Below are positions 35,684 to 45,409 of a stretch of 64,000 nt of DNA, piece by piece. The notes beneath the pieces are model-generated. The model saw only the letters and a list, made by a program, of their open reading frames with translations, made no database searches and was not told where the DNA came from. The stretch covers positions 1,674,001 to 1,738,000 of the forward strand of contig NZ_JACIET010000001.1 in assembly GCF_014197015.1 (NCBI RefSeq), in the 5' to 3' direction. Both the position numbers and the translations under genes were made by a program. Each line of letters opens with the position of its first letter. Within the stretch, counting starts at the first letter, position 1. Source of the stretch: Niveibacterium umoris. Lineage in GTDB: Bacteria > Pseudomonadota > Gammaproteobacteria > Burkholderiales > Rhodocyclaceae.

Positions 35684-37687
35684 ATGAACTACTTCATCAC
35701 CGGCGCTACCGGATTCATCGGACGGCGCCTCGTCCGCAAGTTGCTCGAGCGGCCGGAAGGCACGATCTTCTTCCTCGCGCGCAAGGAAGAAGCGGAACTG
35801 GTCGAAACGCTTCGCGCCGACTTCTGGTCGGCTGGCAGCGACCGTGTCGTGGCGGTGTACGGTGATCTGCGTGAAGACGGCCTGGGTGTCAGCGCCGCCG
35901 ATCTGCGCAAGCTGAAGAACAAGGTCACGCATTTCTTCCACCTTGCTGCGATCTACGATCTGAAGGCCAGCGCCGAGATCCAGCAGAAGGTCAACGTCGA
36001 AGGCACACGCCGCGTCGTTCAGTTCGCCGAAAAAGTCGCGGCGAAACACTTCCACCTGTTCAGTTCGATTGCCTCTGCCGGGATGTTCGAAGGCCTCTTC
36101 CGCGAAGACATGTTCGAGGAAGCCGAGGGTCTGGACCACCCCTACTTCTCCACCAAGCATGAGTCAGAACGCATCGTGCGCGAGGAATGCAAGGTGCCGT
36201 TCCGCATCTACCGGCCGGGCATCGTGGTCGGCGACTCGCGTACCGGCGAGATGGACAAGATCGACGGCCCCTACTACTTCTTCAAGCTGATCCAGCGCCT
36301 GCGCAACCTGTTGCCGCCATGGATGCCGACCGTGGGCCTCGAAGGCGGCCGCATCAATATCGTGCCGGTCAATTTCATTGTCGATGCGGTCGACCATATT
36401 TCGCACGCCAAGGGCGAAGACGGAAAGTGCTTCCACCTGGTCGATCCGACGCCCTATCGCGTCGGGGACATCCTCAACATCTTCGCGCGTGCCGGGCATG
36501 CACCGCAGATGACGATCCGCATCAATGCGGCACTGTTCTATTTCATCCCGAAGGGCATCCGCAAGGCGATCCTGTCGCTCACGCCGGTCAAGCGTGTGGT
36601 GAACGCGGTGATGAAGGATCTTGGCCTGCCCGATGAAGTCTTCACCTTCGTCAATTACCCGACCCGCTTCGACGCGCGCGAAACCCAGCGCGTGCTGCGC
36701 GGCAGCGGCATCGAGGTGCCGCGACTGGAGGACTATGCCTGGCGCCTGTGGGATTACTGGGAACGCCACCTTGACCCGGATCTGTTCGTCGACCGCACGC
36801 TGCGTGGCAATGTGAAGAACAAGGTGGTGCTGGTGACCGGCGGCTCTTCGGGCATCGGCAAGGCGACCGCTTACAAGCTCGCCGAGGCCGGGGCCACCAC
36901 CGCGATTTGCGGCCGCGACGTCGAGAAGCTGGAAGAGACGCGCAAGGAATTCGAAGCGGCCGGCCTCACGGTGCATACCTTCCAGGCGGACGTGTCCGAC
37001 GAGAAATCCTGCGCCGAATTCGTCGCGAAGCTCAACGAGCGGTTCGGTGGCGTCGATATCCTGGTCAACAACGCCGGACGTTCGATCCGCCGCGCGATCG
37101 AGAACAGCTTCGACCGCTTCCACGACTTCGAGCGCACGATGCAGACCAACTACTTCGGCGCCTTGCGGATCACGATGGGCCTGCTGCCGAAGATGATCGA
37201 GAAGCGCCGCGGTCACGTCATCAACATCTCGTCGATCGGCGTGCTGACCAACGCGCCGCGTTTCTCCGCTTACGTGGCATCCAAGTCGGCACTCGATTCC
37301 TGGACGCGCTGCGCGGCCTCCGAATTCGCCGACCGCGGCATCGAGTTCACCACCATCAACATGCCGCTGGTGCGCACCCCGATGATCGCGCCGACTGAGA
37401 TGTACAAGGATGTGCCGACGCTCGCGCCGGAAGATGCCGCCGACCTCATCGTCGAAGCCATCATCCACAAGCCGGTGCGCATCGCGACCCGCCTGGGAAT
37501 CTTCGGTCAGGTGATCCACGCACTGCTGCCGAAGGCGGCGCAAGCGATCATGAACACGACCTTCCGCATGTTCCCGGATTCAACCGCGGCCCAGGGCGGC
37601 ACCGGAAGCGGCGAGAAGAAGTCGCTGTCTGGCCCGACGGCCGATCAGGTTGCGTTCAGCCAGTTGATGCGCGGCATCCACTTCTGA
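35684..37687 (+). CDS. Two-domain fatty acyl-CoA/acyl-ACP reductase (fatty alcohol-forming type)
   Basis: Protein of 667 residues fusing two reductases. The N-terminal extended-SDR domain (1-360) has the nucleotide motif TGATGFIG (6-13), HFFHLAAIYDL, and the active-site YFSTKHE followed by RIYRPGIVVGDSRTGEMDKIDGP. The C-terminal classical SDR domain (about 380-600) has VTGGSSGIGKAT, NNAGRSIRR and catalytic Ser/Tyr/Lys in NISSIG and YVASKSALD. Length and sequence closely follow, from memory, the Marinobacter-type acyl reductase that makes fatty alcohols for wax esters. A phasin diverges from it, supporting a neutral-lipid role. A strong terminator follows. Confidence 0.88.
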   Translation: MNYFITGATGFIGRRLVRKLLERPEGTIFFLARKEEAELVETLRADFWSAGSDRVVAVYGDLREDGLGVSAADLRKLKNKVTHFFHLAAIYDLKASAEIQQKVNVEGTRRVVQFAEKVAAKHFHLFSSIASAGMFEGLFREDMFEEAEGLDHPYFSTKHESERIVREECKVPFRIYRPGIVVGDSRTGEMDKIDGPYYFFKLIQRLRNLLPPWMPTVGLEGGRINIVPVNFIVDAVDHISHAKGEDGKCFHLVDPTPYRVGDILNIFARAGHAPQMTIRINAALFYFIPKGIRKAILSLTPVKRVVNAVMKDLGLPDEVFTFVNYPTRFDARETQRVLRGSGIEVPRLEDYAWRLWDYWERHLDPDLFVDRTLRGNVKNKVVLVTGGSSGIGKATAYKLAEAGATTAICGRDVEKLEETRKEFEAAGLTVHTFQADVSDEKSCAEFVAKLNERFGGVDILVNNAGRSIRRAIENSFDRFHDFERTMQTNYFGALRITMGLLPKMIEKRRGHVINISSIGVLTNAPRFSAYVASKSALDSWTRCAASEFADRGIEFTTINMPLVRTPMIAPTEMYKDVPTLAPEDAADLIVEAIIHKPVRIATRLGIFGQVIHALLPKAAQAIMNTTFRMFPDSTAAQGGTGSGEKKSLSGPTADQVAFSQLMRGIHF

Positions 37688-37708
37688 GCCGCAGTCGCAC
37701 CGCAAGCG

Positions 37709-37736
37709 AAACGGCCGCCTTCGGGCGGCCGTTTGT
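37709..37736 (+). terminator. Terminator of the acyl reductase gene
   Basis: A perfect 11-bp stem AAACGGCCGCC / GGCGGCCGTTT with a TTCG tetraloop, 21 bases past the stop codon, followed by a short T-containing tail. Confidence 0.88.
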
Positions 37737-37805
37737 CATTGCGCGATTGCGCCACAAGCCGAGGCAACTGTTAGCCAAGGCAGGCGCCACTGCCGAGAAG
37801 GTCGC

Positions 37806-38708
37806 CTAGGTGCCGGCAAGCTCCTTCAACACATGATCAATCACGCGCTTCGACAGCACCATGTGGAGGTGACCGACCCCGGCCAGCGCCACGTTCCGGG
37901 CACCACTTACATGACACGGCCCTTGCGGCATGATGAAGTTGTCGTGCGCGCTATAGATCGACACCAGCGGCACCGGAATTGACGTAGGCAGATCCTTCAG
38001 AAACGTGCTGTCGGGCTCCATCTCCCGCGCACATTGCCCGCGCCCGAGTGACGCGATTCGCGTGCCGTGGTGTGGAGTTCCCAGCGTGATCACCGCCCGC
38101 ACCGCGTCATCGCCATAACGTGCCACGTATTGGCGAGATACCAGCCCGCCCATCGAATGACCGATCAACACGACGCGATCGGCGCCAGTCTCGAGCAACA
38201 CCTGGTCGATGCGCCGCGACAATTGGGTCGCAAAGTCATTGATGCTCGCACCCGCCGGTTCCAGGTTGATCGTTGCGACCGGCCAACCGGCGCGATGGAT
38301 CGCACGCGCCAGCCGGAACCACGTGCCGCGGTTGCAACCATAGCCATGCACGAGGAGCACCGGACAGCGGCCGCGCTCGGACGCACCACTCAGATCGCGA
38401 TGCATCCAGGAACGCTCGAAGGGCATGATGACGGTGAACAAGGTCGCGAATGCGCCGACCTCGCTGCACAACAACCGCATCGACCCGGCAAGCCCGAGTC
38501 GCATTCCGGGCGGCGGCGCGATGCCCCAAGCGGCCGCGAAAGCGAAAGTGCCACCAACAATCGCAGCGCGCAGGCCAAGCGTGCCGACGATCGGTACCAG
38601 AAACAGCATGAAAACTTGCCAATGCCACACGTTCAGTCCGTAGACCGACAGCGCCAGCCAGGCAAGCACTTCCACCGATAACAGGATACGGAGCTGACGG
38701 GCGAGCAT
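37806..38708 (-). CDS. Lipase-like alpha/beta hydrolase with N-terminal membrane segments
   Basis: Protein of 300 residues. The first 100 residues form about three membrane helices (QLRILLSVEVLAWLALSVYG; WQVFMLFLVPIVGTLGLRAA; an AFATLFTV segment). The hydrolase domain follows: VLLVHGYGCNRGTWFRLARAI (oxyanion strand), nucleophile elbow VLIGHSMGGLVSRQYVARYG, LGTPHHGTRIA, a late aspartate in IYSAHDNFIMP and catalytic His in VGHLHMVL. These match triacylglycerol lipase-like enzymes. The membrane anchor suggests action at the inner membrane. It ends about 70 bases from the acyl reductase terminator on the opposite strand. Confidence 0.88.
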   Translation of the reverse strand: MLARQLRILLSVEVLAWLALSVYGLNVWHWQVFMLFLVPIVGTLGLRAAIVGGTFAFAAAWGIAPPPGMRLGLAGSMRLLCSEVGAFATLFTVIMPFERSWMHRDLSGASERGRCPVLLVHGYGCNRGTWFRLARAIHRAGWPVATINLEPAGASINDFATQLSRRIDQVLLETGADRVVLIGHSMGGLVSRQYVARYGDDAVRAVITLGTPHHGTRIASLGRGQCAREMEPDSTFLKDLPTSIPVPLVSIYSAHDNFIMPQGPCHVSGARNVALAGVGHLHMVLSKRVIDHVLKELAGT

Positions 38709-38810
38709 TTCGGGCTCACATCCCTTGCGGCATGAACAGGCTTGAATGGTACCGCCCGCGCCGCACCCTGGATTAGGGCGCGGCCCCTACTCCGGGATGT
38801 TTGCGTCGCT

Positions 38811-39554
38811 ATGATTCAAAGCATGGACGCAGAAAAACACGAAATCGCCGAACGTCTTGCCGGACACATTGCCAGCGCCAGCGCCTATCGCAGCCGCGAA
38901 AACGAGGACGCCGAGTGGAAACGTGACCGGCATGCACTGCGTGCCTGGCAGTCCGCCCGCCTTGCTCGGACTCATCAGGATCTGCTTGCCAGCGAACGCT
39001 ACCAGCCCGCCGCCGCCTTCTTCCTTGAAGAGCTGTATGGCCCGAAGGACTTTGGCGAACGCGACACCGCACTGGAACGGGTGCAGCCCATGCTGTCGCG
39101 CTTTCTGCCGCGCTCGGCGCTGGAAACGATCTGCAAGGCGATCGAGCTGGATGCGCTGTCAGAATCGCTCGACGCGGCGATGGTGGATGCCTTGCGCGCT
39201 GCCGGAAAAGCGACGGCCATCGACGAGTCCGCCTATGCCGCGGCCTACCGCACTGTCGGCCAGCGCCGGCAGCGCAACCGGCAGATTGCCCTGATTCGCC
39301 AGGTCGGCGAACCGCTGGACGAGCTGACCCACCACCCGATGATTCGCGGCATGCTCAGGCTGATGGGCGGCCCGGCACGCGCGGTAGGTCTGGGCGCTCT
39401 ACACGCGTTCCTCGTTCATGGATTCGAGGCTTTCGCGCACATGCAAGGTGCGGACGAATTTCTGGAGCGCATCGTGAGCCGGGAACAGGCCCTCTCTGAC
39501 CGGCTGCTGAACGGCGAGACCGAGCCTTTCGGGCCACAGAACCCGTCCGCCTGA
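38811..39554 (+). CDS. Conserved hypothetical protein (FFLEELYGPKDF family)
   Basis: Soluble helical protein of 247 residues. It carries YQPAAAFFLEELYGPKDFGERD near residue 62-83, the defining motif of a conserved proteobacterial family whose function is not known. The remainder is charged and helical (ALERVQPMLSRFLPRSALET, RQRNRQIALIRQVGEPLDEL). Two starts are possible: ATG 38811 and ATG 38823 (MDAEKHEIAERL). Neither has a strong Shine-Dalgarno. It diverges from the lipase-like gene across about 100 bases. Confidence 0.78.
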   Translation: MIQSMDAEKHEIAERLAGHIASASAYRSRENEDAEWKRDRHALRAWQSARLARTHQDLLASERYQPAAAFFLEELYGPKDFGERDTALERVQPMLSRFLPRSALETICKAIELDALSESLDAAMVDALRAAGKATAIDESAYAAAYRTVGQRRQRNRQIALIRQVGEPLDELTHHPMIRGMLRLMGGPARAVGLGALHAFLVHGFEAFAHMQGADEFLERIVSREQALSDRLLNGETEPFGPQNPSA

Positions 39555-39652
39555 CCGCCAGGCAAACCGCCGTCAGATCGCCAGCGCCCCGCTCATCGCC
39601 ATCCGGCAACTCGCAAGGCGAAGCAGACTCAGCGAACTGGCGCCCGGTTCGC

Positions 39653-40579
39653 TCAGCGACCCGCCCAGCCAGCAACGCCGACCAGCAGGATGACGACGAG
39701 GAACAGCACCAGCGTGCGCCGGATCAGCCCGACGGCGCTGTACATGAAGTCGACGTCAGCGTCGTCGCCGGTGCCCAGTTCCGGGCGCTCGACGACCTCG
39801 CCGCTGACATGGATCGGGTTGCCCAGACGCACCCCGATCGCACCGGCACCCGCCGAGAGCAGCACGCCTTCGACCGGGTCATGCCAGAGCGCAGCCTGGG
39901 TTCGCCAGCAATAGATCGCATCCTCAAAATCGCCCATGATCGAGAATGCAACCGCGGTGATCCGTGCCGGAAGCCAGTCGATCACTTCGAAGGCCTTGCG
40001 CGCGAATCGTCCGAACTCAGTGAAGCCGGGCTCCCTGCCTTCTGCCCACAGATAGGCGAAGCGTTCCGACATGCGGTACAGCACCACCCCGCTCGGGCCG
40101 GGGAACAGCAGGAACATCGGGAACAGCGCGAACACCTGCCGGTGCCCGACGACCAGACCTTTTTCGATCGACAGGCGCGCCACTTCGGAGGGTGGCGTGC
40201 GGTCGTGGCGCCCGCCTCGCCAATCCGCCAGCAGGCTACGCGCGCGATCGTTCTCTTGAGCCCGCAGCGAGGCATGGATACGACCGAAGAAATGGCTGTG
40301 CTGGCGATAGCCCATACCCAGATACAGGATCACCACGTTGAACACGACAGCGGCGATCGGCTGGACCAGAAACAGCGCCGCATAGATCAGCACCGATGCG
40401 ACGGCAGGTGCGAGCACCGCAATGCACCATGCGATGGTGCCGTGACGAGCCTGGCCGTCGTTCAGGCGGTCTTCGAGCAGGCGGGCAAGCGCCTCGACCG
40501 GCTCCTCGACCATACGCCGCCAAGGCAGAGGGCGAAGTTGTTCGAGCAGGATGGCAACAAGCAGGGAGAGCAGCGTCAT
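39653..40579 (-). CDS. CobD/CbiB-family membrane protein
   Basis: Integral membrane protein of 308 residues with about five helices. It begins MTLLSLLVAILLEQLRPLPWRR and has VLAPAVASVLIYAALFLVQPIAAVVFN, EVARLSIEKGLVVGHRQVFALF, and a late VGLIRRTLVLFLVVILLVGVAG helix. The family is related to CobD/CbiB, the aminopropanol-linking enzyme of cobalamin synthesis, but no cobalamin gene is nearby. Betaproteobacteria often carry this paralogue next to the NUDIX gene found here. A cobalamin role is therefore doubtful. Confidence 0.83.
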   Translation of the reverse strand: MTLLSLLVAILLEQLRPLPWRRMVEEPVEALARLLEDRLNDGQARHGTIAWCIAVLAPAVASVLIYAALFLVQPIAAVVFNVVILYLGMGYRQHSHFFGRIHASLRAQENDRARSLLADWRGGRHDRTPPSEVARLSIEKGLVVGHRQVFALFPMFLLFPGPSGVVLYRMSERFAYLWAEGREPGFTEFGRFARKAFEVIDWLPARITAVAFSIMGDFEDAIYCWRTQAALWHDPVEGVLLSAGAGAIGVRLGNPIHVSGEVVERPELGTGDDADVDFMYSAVGLIRRTLVLFLVVILLVGVAGWAGR

Positions 40580-40713
40580 GTAGGGAATGAAATTGCGTTC
40601 GAACCGGCCCACACGCGGGTCGCATCGTGCACCGCAAGATACCACATCCGCCCCAGCAGATTGACGTCAAACCCTTGTGCGACGCGGCTTCGCAACAATC
40701 TGCTGAAGCAGGC

Positions 40714-41322
40714 TCAGGGCTCCGGCACCAGCACATCGACCAGGGCGCGGAGGATGCCGGCAGTCGCACCCCAGATGTAGTAGTCACCCCAAGGCATCGC
40801 CCAGTAGTGTCGCCAGCGGCCGCGCCAGAACACCTCATGGCGCTGGTGATTCGCACGGTCAAGCAGAAAACTGAACGGCACTTCGAACACTTCCGCCACC
40901 TCGAAGGGGTCTGGTCGCAACGCGAGCGGTGGACGCACCACCCCAACCACCGGGGTGACCCGGAATCCGGTACTGGTATCGAACTCAGACATTTCACCCA
41001 GGATTTCGACGGACGCAGGCGTCAGACCGGTCTCTTCTTCGGTTTCACGAAGGGCGGCGGATTCCGGCGATGCGTCGTCCGGTTCGATCCGCCCACCCGG
41101 GAAGCTGATCTGACCGGGGTGATGATGCAGGTGTGCGGTGCGTCGGGTCAGCAGCACCTGCAGGCCGAAGGGCCGCACCACCAGAGGCACGAGCACCGCA
41201 GCTGCCGTCAGCGCTGAGCCGTCGCGCGCAGTCGCCGTTGCAGCATCGCGCGACGCGGACGCCGCAGCCAGCCGCTCTCGCAAGCGATCCAGTTCAAGTG
41301 TTGCATCAACCCCGTATGTCAC
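40714..41322 (-). CDS. NUDIX hydrolase, CoA pyrophosphatase type
   Basis: Predicted coenzyme A or nucleoside diphosphate pyrophosphatase of 202 residues. The NUDIX box FPGGRIEPDDASPESAALRETEEETGL is complete (GX5EX7REUXEEXGU), preceded by the CoA-family tract RTAHLHHHPGQISFPGG. The start is taken as GTG 41322, which has AGGGG 6 bases upstream; TTG 41340 is the alternative. It is 134 bases from the CobD-like gene, on the same strand. Confidence 0.92.
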   Translation of the reverse strand: MTYGVDATLELDRLRERLAAASASRDAATATARDGSALTAAAVLVPLVVRPFGLQVLLTRRTAHLHHHPGQISFPGGRIEPDDASPESAALRETEEETGLTPASVEILGEMSEFDTSTGFRVTPVVGVVRPPLALRPDPFEVAEVFEVPFSFLLDRANHQRHEVFWRGRWRHYWAMPWGDYYIWGATAGILRALVDVLVPEP

Positions 41323-41361
41323 GTCCGACCCCTGCGGCAATGCAGCGGCCGGAGGGCATGC

Positions 41362-41556
41362 TCAGGCGAACGTATTCACCAGCCCCCCCGGCTGGCCTGG
41401 CTGCGCGGCCGCCGCTTGCGGCAACGACTGCACAAGCTTGAGCGCCGCAGTGCTTTCGAGTTCCATGCTCTTCTTCAGCACCATCAACTGCGCTGCGCCC
41501 TTCACCGTGCCCATCGCCTGATCCGAAACCGCTGCTGCAATCGCCGACGTTTCCAT
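41362..41556 (-). CDS. YjfB-type putative motility protein
   Basis: Very small protein of 64 residues with the YjfB pattern: an N-terminal IAAAVSDQAMGTVKGAAQ helix, VLKKSMELESTAALKLVQSLP, and a short glycine/proline tail. The family is called putative motility protein because of its genomic links, without firm proof. An exceptionally strong Shine-Dalgarno (AAGGAGGTGG) precedes ATG 41556, suggesting high expression and deciding the start over the longer frame. Confidence 0.82.
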   Translation of the reverse strand: METSAIAAAVSDQAMGTVKGAAQLMVLKKSMELESTAALKLVQSLPQAAAAQPGQPGGLVNTFA

Positions 41557-41667
41557 GAGCCACCTCCTTGCGGCGACAACAACCGCCCTTCCGTGTAACA
41601 ACGGCAGCCCGAACCCCGACTTGAGCGTTCGAGCGGGGTGCGCCGAGCCTCATGGCCACCCGCAGCG

Positions 41668-42153
41668 TTACTCGCGGAAATTGCCGAACTGCAAGGGGAA
41701 GTCGGTGACCTGTTTCTTGAGCAGGGCGATCGTTTCCTGCAGCACGTCGCGCTTGGCGCCGGTGACCCGAACGGTGTCGCCCTGGATGCTGCCCTGCACC
41801 TTGAGCTTGCTGTCCTTGATCAGGCGCACGATGCGCTTGGCAAGGTCGGAATCAATCCCCGCCTTGACCGTTACGCCACGCTTGACCTTGTTGCCACTGA
41901 TTTTTTCGATCTCGCCTTCGTCCATGCAACGGACATCGACGTTGCGCTTGGCGAACTTGCCGACCACGATGTCCCACACTTGGGACAACTGAAAATCGTT
42001 GTCGGCAAACAAGGTCAGGGCCTTGTCGTTGAGTTCGACACGTGCGTCGGAACCCTTGAAATCGAAACGGTTGGTAATTTCCTTGTTGGCCTGATCGATT
42101 GCGTTTCGCACCTCGACCCAATTGACCTCGTTCATCACGTCAAAGGACGGCAT
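41668..42153 (-). CDS. yajQ: YajQ-family nucleotide/cyclic-di-GMP-binding protein
   Basis: Protein of 161 residues, normal length, with two ferredoxin-like halves. It begins [22 protein letters not shown] and contains [47 protein letters not shown] and the end [17 protein letters not shown] Xanthomonas member binds cyclic-di-GMP and acts as a signalling effector; other roles in RNA or stress have been proposed. It diverges from murB across 83 bases. It lies near two diguanylate cyclases, which fits the signalling role. Confidence 0.96.
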   Translation of the reverse strand: MPSFDVMNEVNWVEVRNAIDQANKEITNRFDFKGSDARVELNDKALTLFADNDFQLSQVWDIVVGKFAKRNVDVRCMDEGEIEKISGNKVKRGVTVKAGIDSDLAKRIVRLIKDSKLKVQGSIQGDTVRVTGAKRDVLQETIALLKKQVTDFPLQFGNFRE

Positions 42154-42236
42154 CTTCCTGTCGCTCCACAACAATCCCGAATGCCGGAGATTATACGGCG
42201 CGCCCCTATAATCAAGGCTTTTCGCCGATTCGAAGC

Positions 42237-43277
42237 ATGCTTGCCGCTATCCAGACGGACGTAGACCTGACTGCGCTGACGACGCTGGGCGTACCCGCAC
42301 GGGCCGCGTTCTTCTGCAAGGCGGGCTCGGTGGACGAGATTCGCGATGCGCTCGCTTGGGCCGATTCGAAGGGCGTGCCGGTGCAGATCCTCGGCGGCGG
42401 CAGCAACGTCGTCTTCGCCGCGGACTTTGCGGGTCTGGTACTGCAGCCGGCCTTGCCCGGCCGCGCACATGTCGGCGAAACGACCAACGCGCATCTCGTG
42501 CAGGTTGGGGCCGGCGAACGGTGGCATGACACGGTCAGCTGGACCCTGCAGCACGGCTGGCCGGGGCTGGAAAACCTGGCGCTCATCCCGGGTAGCGTTG
42601 GCGCCGCGCCGATACAGAACATAGGCGCCTACGGCCTGGAACTGACCGATCGGTTTCACGAACTGGAGGCCTTCGATCGCACGACCGGTGAAAGTGTGGC
42701 GCTCGATCGTGAGGCGTGCCGCTTCGGGTACCGCGATAGCGTGTTCAAGCGGCATCCCCGCGATCGCTGGATCGTGCTCAGCGTGACCTTCGCCCTGCCG
42801 CGCGCCTGGACGCCGCAGGCGAGCTACCGCGATCTGGCCGAAGAACTGCTCGCCCGCAAGATCGCCGAACCCTCGGCACAGGATGTTTTCGACGCCGTCG
42901 TCGCGGTCCGCCAGCGCAAGTTGCCGGATCCGGCGGAGGTCGGAAACGTCGGCAGCTTTTTCAAGAATCCCCTGGTGGACGCTGCGACTTGGCAAAGGCT
43001 GGCCAGCGCATTTCCGGGCCTGGTGAGCTACCCGCAGGCCGACGGACACTTCAAGCTCGCTGCCGGCTGGTTGATCGATCAGGCAGGCTGGAAAGGTCGG
43101 TCGCTCGGCCACGCCCGCGTTCACCCCAATCAGGCTCTGGTGCTGACCAATGCGGGTGGCGCCACCGGCAAGGAGATCCTGGCTCTCGCCGATGCCATCG
43201 CAGAGGATGTCGCCCGCCGGTTCGACATACAACTGGAAGCCGAGCCGATCGTGATCGGCAAGCCCGCGAGCGACTGA
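42237..43277 (+). CDS. murB: UDP-N-acetylenolpyruvoylglucosamine reductase
   Basis: FAD enzyme reducing the enolpyruvyl group to make UDP-N-acetylmuramic acid. The 346-residue protein has the FAD-binding [43 protein letters not shown], the catalytic region YRDSVFKR, and [12 protein letters not shown] with the active serine. The end of the chain has the type I MurB form with [17 protein letters not shown]. Its stop overlaps the ATG of the following GGDEF gene by one base (TGATG), so the two are translationally linked. Confidence 0.97.
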   Translation: MLAAIQTDVDLTALTTLGVPARAAFFCKAGSVDEIRDALAWADSKGVPVQILGGGSNVVFAADFAGLVLQPALPGRAHVGETTNAHLVQVGAGERWHDTVSWTLQHGWPGLENLALIPGSVGAAPIQNIGAYGLELTDRFHELEAFDRTTGESVALDREACRFGYRDSVFKRHPRDRWIVLSVTFALPRAWTPQASYRDLAEELLARKIAEPSAQDVFDAVVAVRQRKLPDPAEVGNVGSFFKNPLVDAATWQRLASAFPGLVSYPQADGHFKLAAGWLIDQAGWKGRSLGHARVHPNQALVLTNAGGATGKEILALADAIAEDVARRFDIQLEAEPIVIGKPASD

Positions 43278-45316
43278 TGGCCCGACCCGGACTGCTTCTC
43301 GCCGCAAAGTTCGCACTCGGCACCATGCTGTGCCTGACGATGTTATTGCTCAGGCACTCCGAAGCAGCCCCCCTGACCCTCAGCACCCTCGAGCAGATCG
43401 AAATCCTGGCCGGCGACCACCCCAACCGCGCGGTGGCCGAACTACGATCGATCGAGAGCGAAGCGCGGAAAGCGCCGCGCGAGACGCGCGCTGCCTTTCT
43501 GAGCGTACAAGGTTACGCACAAGCCCTCGCCGGAGCGCCGGCACAGGCCCACAAAACCGCACAGGAACTGGAGAATCTCGCGGCGGGAGACAGCCAGATT
43601 GCCGCCGAAGCAATGTTGGTGCGGGCAAGTGCGTGGCAGGGCAGCGGCAACCTTGACCAGGCCGCAGATGCTGCAAGCCGGGCCCTCGATTCACTGCATC
43701 CGGGTGCGCCGGCCCGCCTCATGTACTGGGCCCAGAACCTGCTGGGCTCGATTGCCCGGGAACAGGGGCGCCACGATCTTGCGCTCAAGCACTTGCAGGA
43801 AGCGGCGCGCCTTGCCGATGAGAACCACTGGGACCGGCGACGGGGCATGGTGCTCAACACGCTTGCAGCACTGTACCTGAACCTGCGCCAGTACGAAAAC
43901 GCACAGCGCGCCATCGCGGAAGCCTGCGAGATTGCCCGCAGGAGCAATCAAAACGCTACGCTCGCCAGCTACAAACTGACCGAAGCCAACATCCATGGTG
44001 CAAGCGGCGCCCGCCCGGAACAGAAGGATGCCCTGCTCGAGGCGCTGAGCCTGGCGCGCGCATCCGGCGCACGTGCCGCCGAATCGGCCGCCCTGATCAA
44101 TCTCTCGGATTACTTCCTGAGCGCGGGCGACTATGCAGCAGCAATCGAACATGCCTCCCAGGCGGAACCGATTGCGCTGAGCTTCCAGGACTGGTCTGGC
44201 CGCGCCACGATCCAGACGAATATCGGGCTTGCGCGCATCCTCACGGGCCAGGTCACCGCCGGTCGCAGTCTCGTCGAGGCCGCGCTGCGCACCTATGTCC
44301 AGCACGGCGCCCGCAATGACGAGGTGGCCGTACTGCGCGAATACGGTGAAGCCTTGCGCAAGGCCGGCCAGACCGACGCGGCGCTCGAGATTCTGCTGAA
44401 GGAACGGGCACTCTCCGAGGAGTTGCTGGAGTCGGAGAAACAACGTGTCGTGCTCGAGTTGCAAGCGCAGTACGAATCCGAAAGAAAGCAGCGCGAAATC
44501 ACGCTGCTGAACAAGGAAAACGCACTCAAGGACGCGACCATCCGCAACCACCGTCTGGAACTTCGCGTCTGGTCGCTGCTGGCGCTCGCCGTCGCGCTGG
44601 CGGCGGTGGTCATCGGCTTGCTTTACCGACGGGTGCGGTCCACCAACCGGGAACTGGCCGCCCGCAACGAACAACTCGCGATTCAGAGCAGTCGTGATCC
44701 GCTCACCGGGCTTTACAACCGTCGCTATTTCCAGCAACGCATGGCGGAACTCGATGCCAATCCCCTGCCCCCCCAGGCGGACATGGTGCGCGCCACCTAC
44801 CTGATCGACATCGACCACTTCAAGCGGATCAACGACCAATTGGGGCACCCCGCCGGCGATGCCGTACTGATCGCGGTAGCCGAGCGCCTGCGCGTCGCGC
44901 TGCGGGAAGCGGACATGATCGTGCGCTGGGGCGGAGAGGAGTTCGTCGTATTCGTGCCGCAGATCCGCCCCGACCTGATGGCAGACCTTGCACGCCGCAT
45001 CATCGCCGCGATTTCGGACCACCCGATCGCCTGCGAGTCGGGCTTGATCCCGGTGACAGCCTCGATCGGATACGCGCCCTTCCCCCTTCCGCCGGGGGAC
45101 ATCCGGCTATCGTGGGAACGGGAGATCAACCTGATCGACATGGCGCTCTACCTTGCCAAAGCGCATGGGCGCAGTCGCGCTTACGGCGTGGTGCGCCTGC
45201 TGGACAGCGCCGAGACCAGCATTGCGGTGATCGAGAAGGATCTCGAAAAAGCGTGGAGCAACGGCCTGGTTGAACTTGTCGTGACCCAGGGTCCGCCGCC
45301 ACACCCCGTCGACTAA
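43277..45316 (+). CDS. TPR-sensor diguanylate cyclase 1
   Basis: Membrane-anchored cyclic-di-GMP synthase of 679 residues. A signal/TM segment (about 7-30) leads into a periplasmic array of TPR-like helices (about 35-390, e.g. ALKHLQEAARLADENHWDRR, AAESAALINLSDYFLSAGDYAAAIEHASQAE). A coiled coil (395-430, QAQYESERKQREITLLNKEN), a TM helix (about 433-452) and a cytoplasmic GGDEF domain follow. The active site is RWGGEEF (GGEEF 552-556), with DPLTGLYNRRYF and LIDIDHFKRINDQLGH. An inhibitory I-site RxxD (READ) lies at the standard spacing. It overlaps the murB stop and precedes a close paralogue. Confidence 0.93.
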   Translation: MARPGLLLAAKFALGTMLCLTMLLLRHSEAAPLTLSTLEQIEILAGDHPNRAVAELRSIESEARKAPRETRAAFLSVQGYAQALAGAPAQAHKTAQELENLAAGDSQIAAEAMLVRASAWQGSGNLDQAADAASRALDSLHPGAPARLMYWAQNLLGSIAREQGRHDLALKHLQEAARLADENHWDRRRGMVLNTLAALYLNLRQYENAQRAIAEACEIARRSNQNATLASYKLTEANIHGASGARPEQKDALLEALSLARASGARAAESAALINLSDYFLSAGDYAAAIEHASQAEPIALSFQDWSGRATIQTNIGLARILTGQVTAGRSLVEAALRTYVQHGARNDEVAVLREYGEALRKAGQTDAALEILLKERALSEELLESEKQRVVLELQAQYESERKQREITLLNKENALKDATIRNHRLELRVWSLLALAVALAAVVIGLLYRRVRSTNRELAARNEQLAIQSSRDPLTGLYNRRYFQQRMAELDANPLPPQADMVRATYLIDIDHFKRINDQLGHPAGDAVLIAVAERLRVALREADMIVRWGGEEFVVFVPQIRPDLMADLARRIIAAISDHPIACESGLIPVTASIGYAPFPLPPGDIRLSWEREINLIDMALYLAKAHGRSRAYGVVRLLDSAETSIAVIEKDLEKAWSNGLVELVVTQGPPPHPVD

Positions 45317-45409
45317 GGGCAGCGCTTCCCGGAAGCCGCATCAAGTTTCGTCTGGCGCGGCCGATATTCCCGGTATCCAGACAGCCCGAGCCGATCCGGA
45401 TCGTTGCCA

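Noticed and set aside
36164-37543. 459-residue minus-strand frame
   Set aside because: Antisense of the acyl reductase; the sense frame has complete conserved motifs.
39653-40579. Cobalamin synthesis role for the CobD-like protein
   Set aside because: No other cobalamin gene nearby, and this paralogue is common in betaproteobacteria outside cob clusters.
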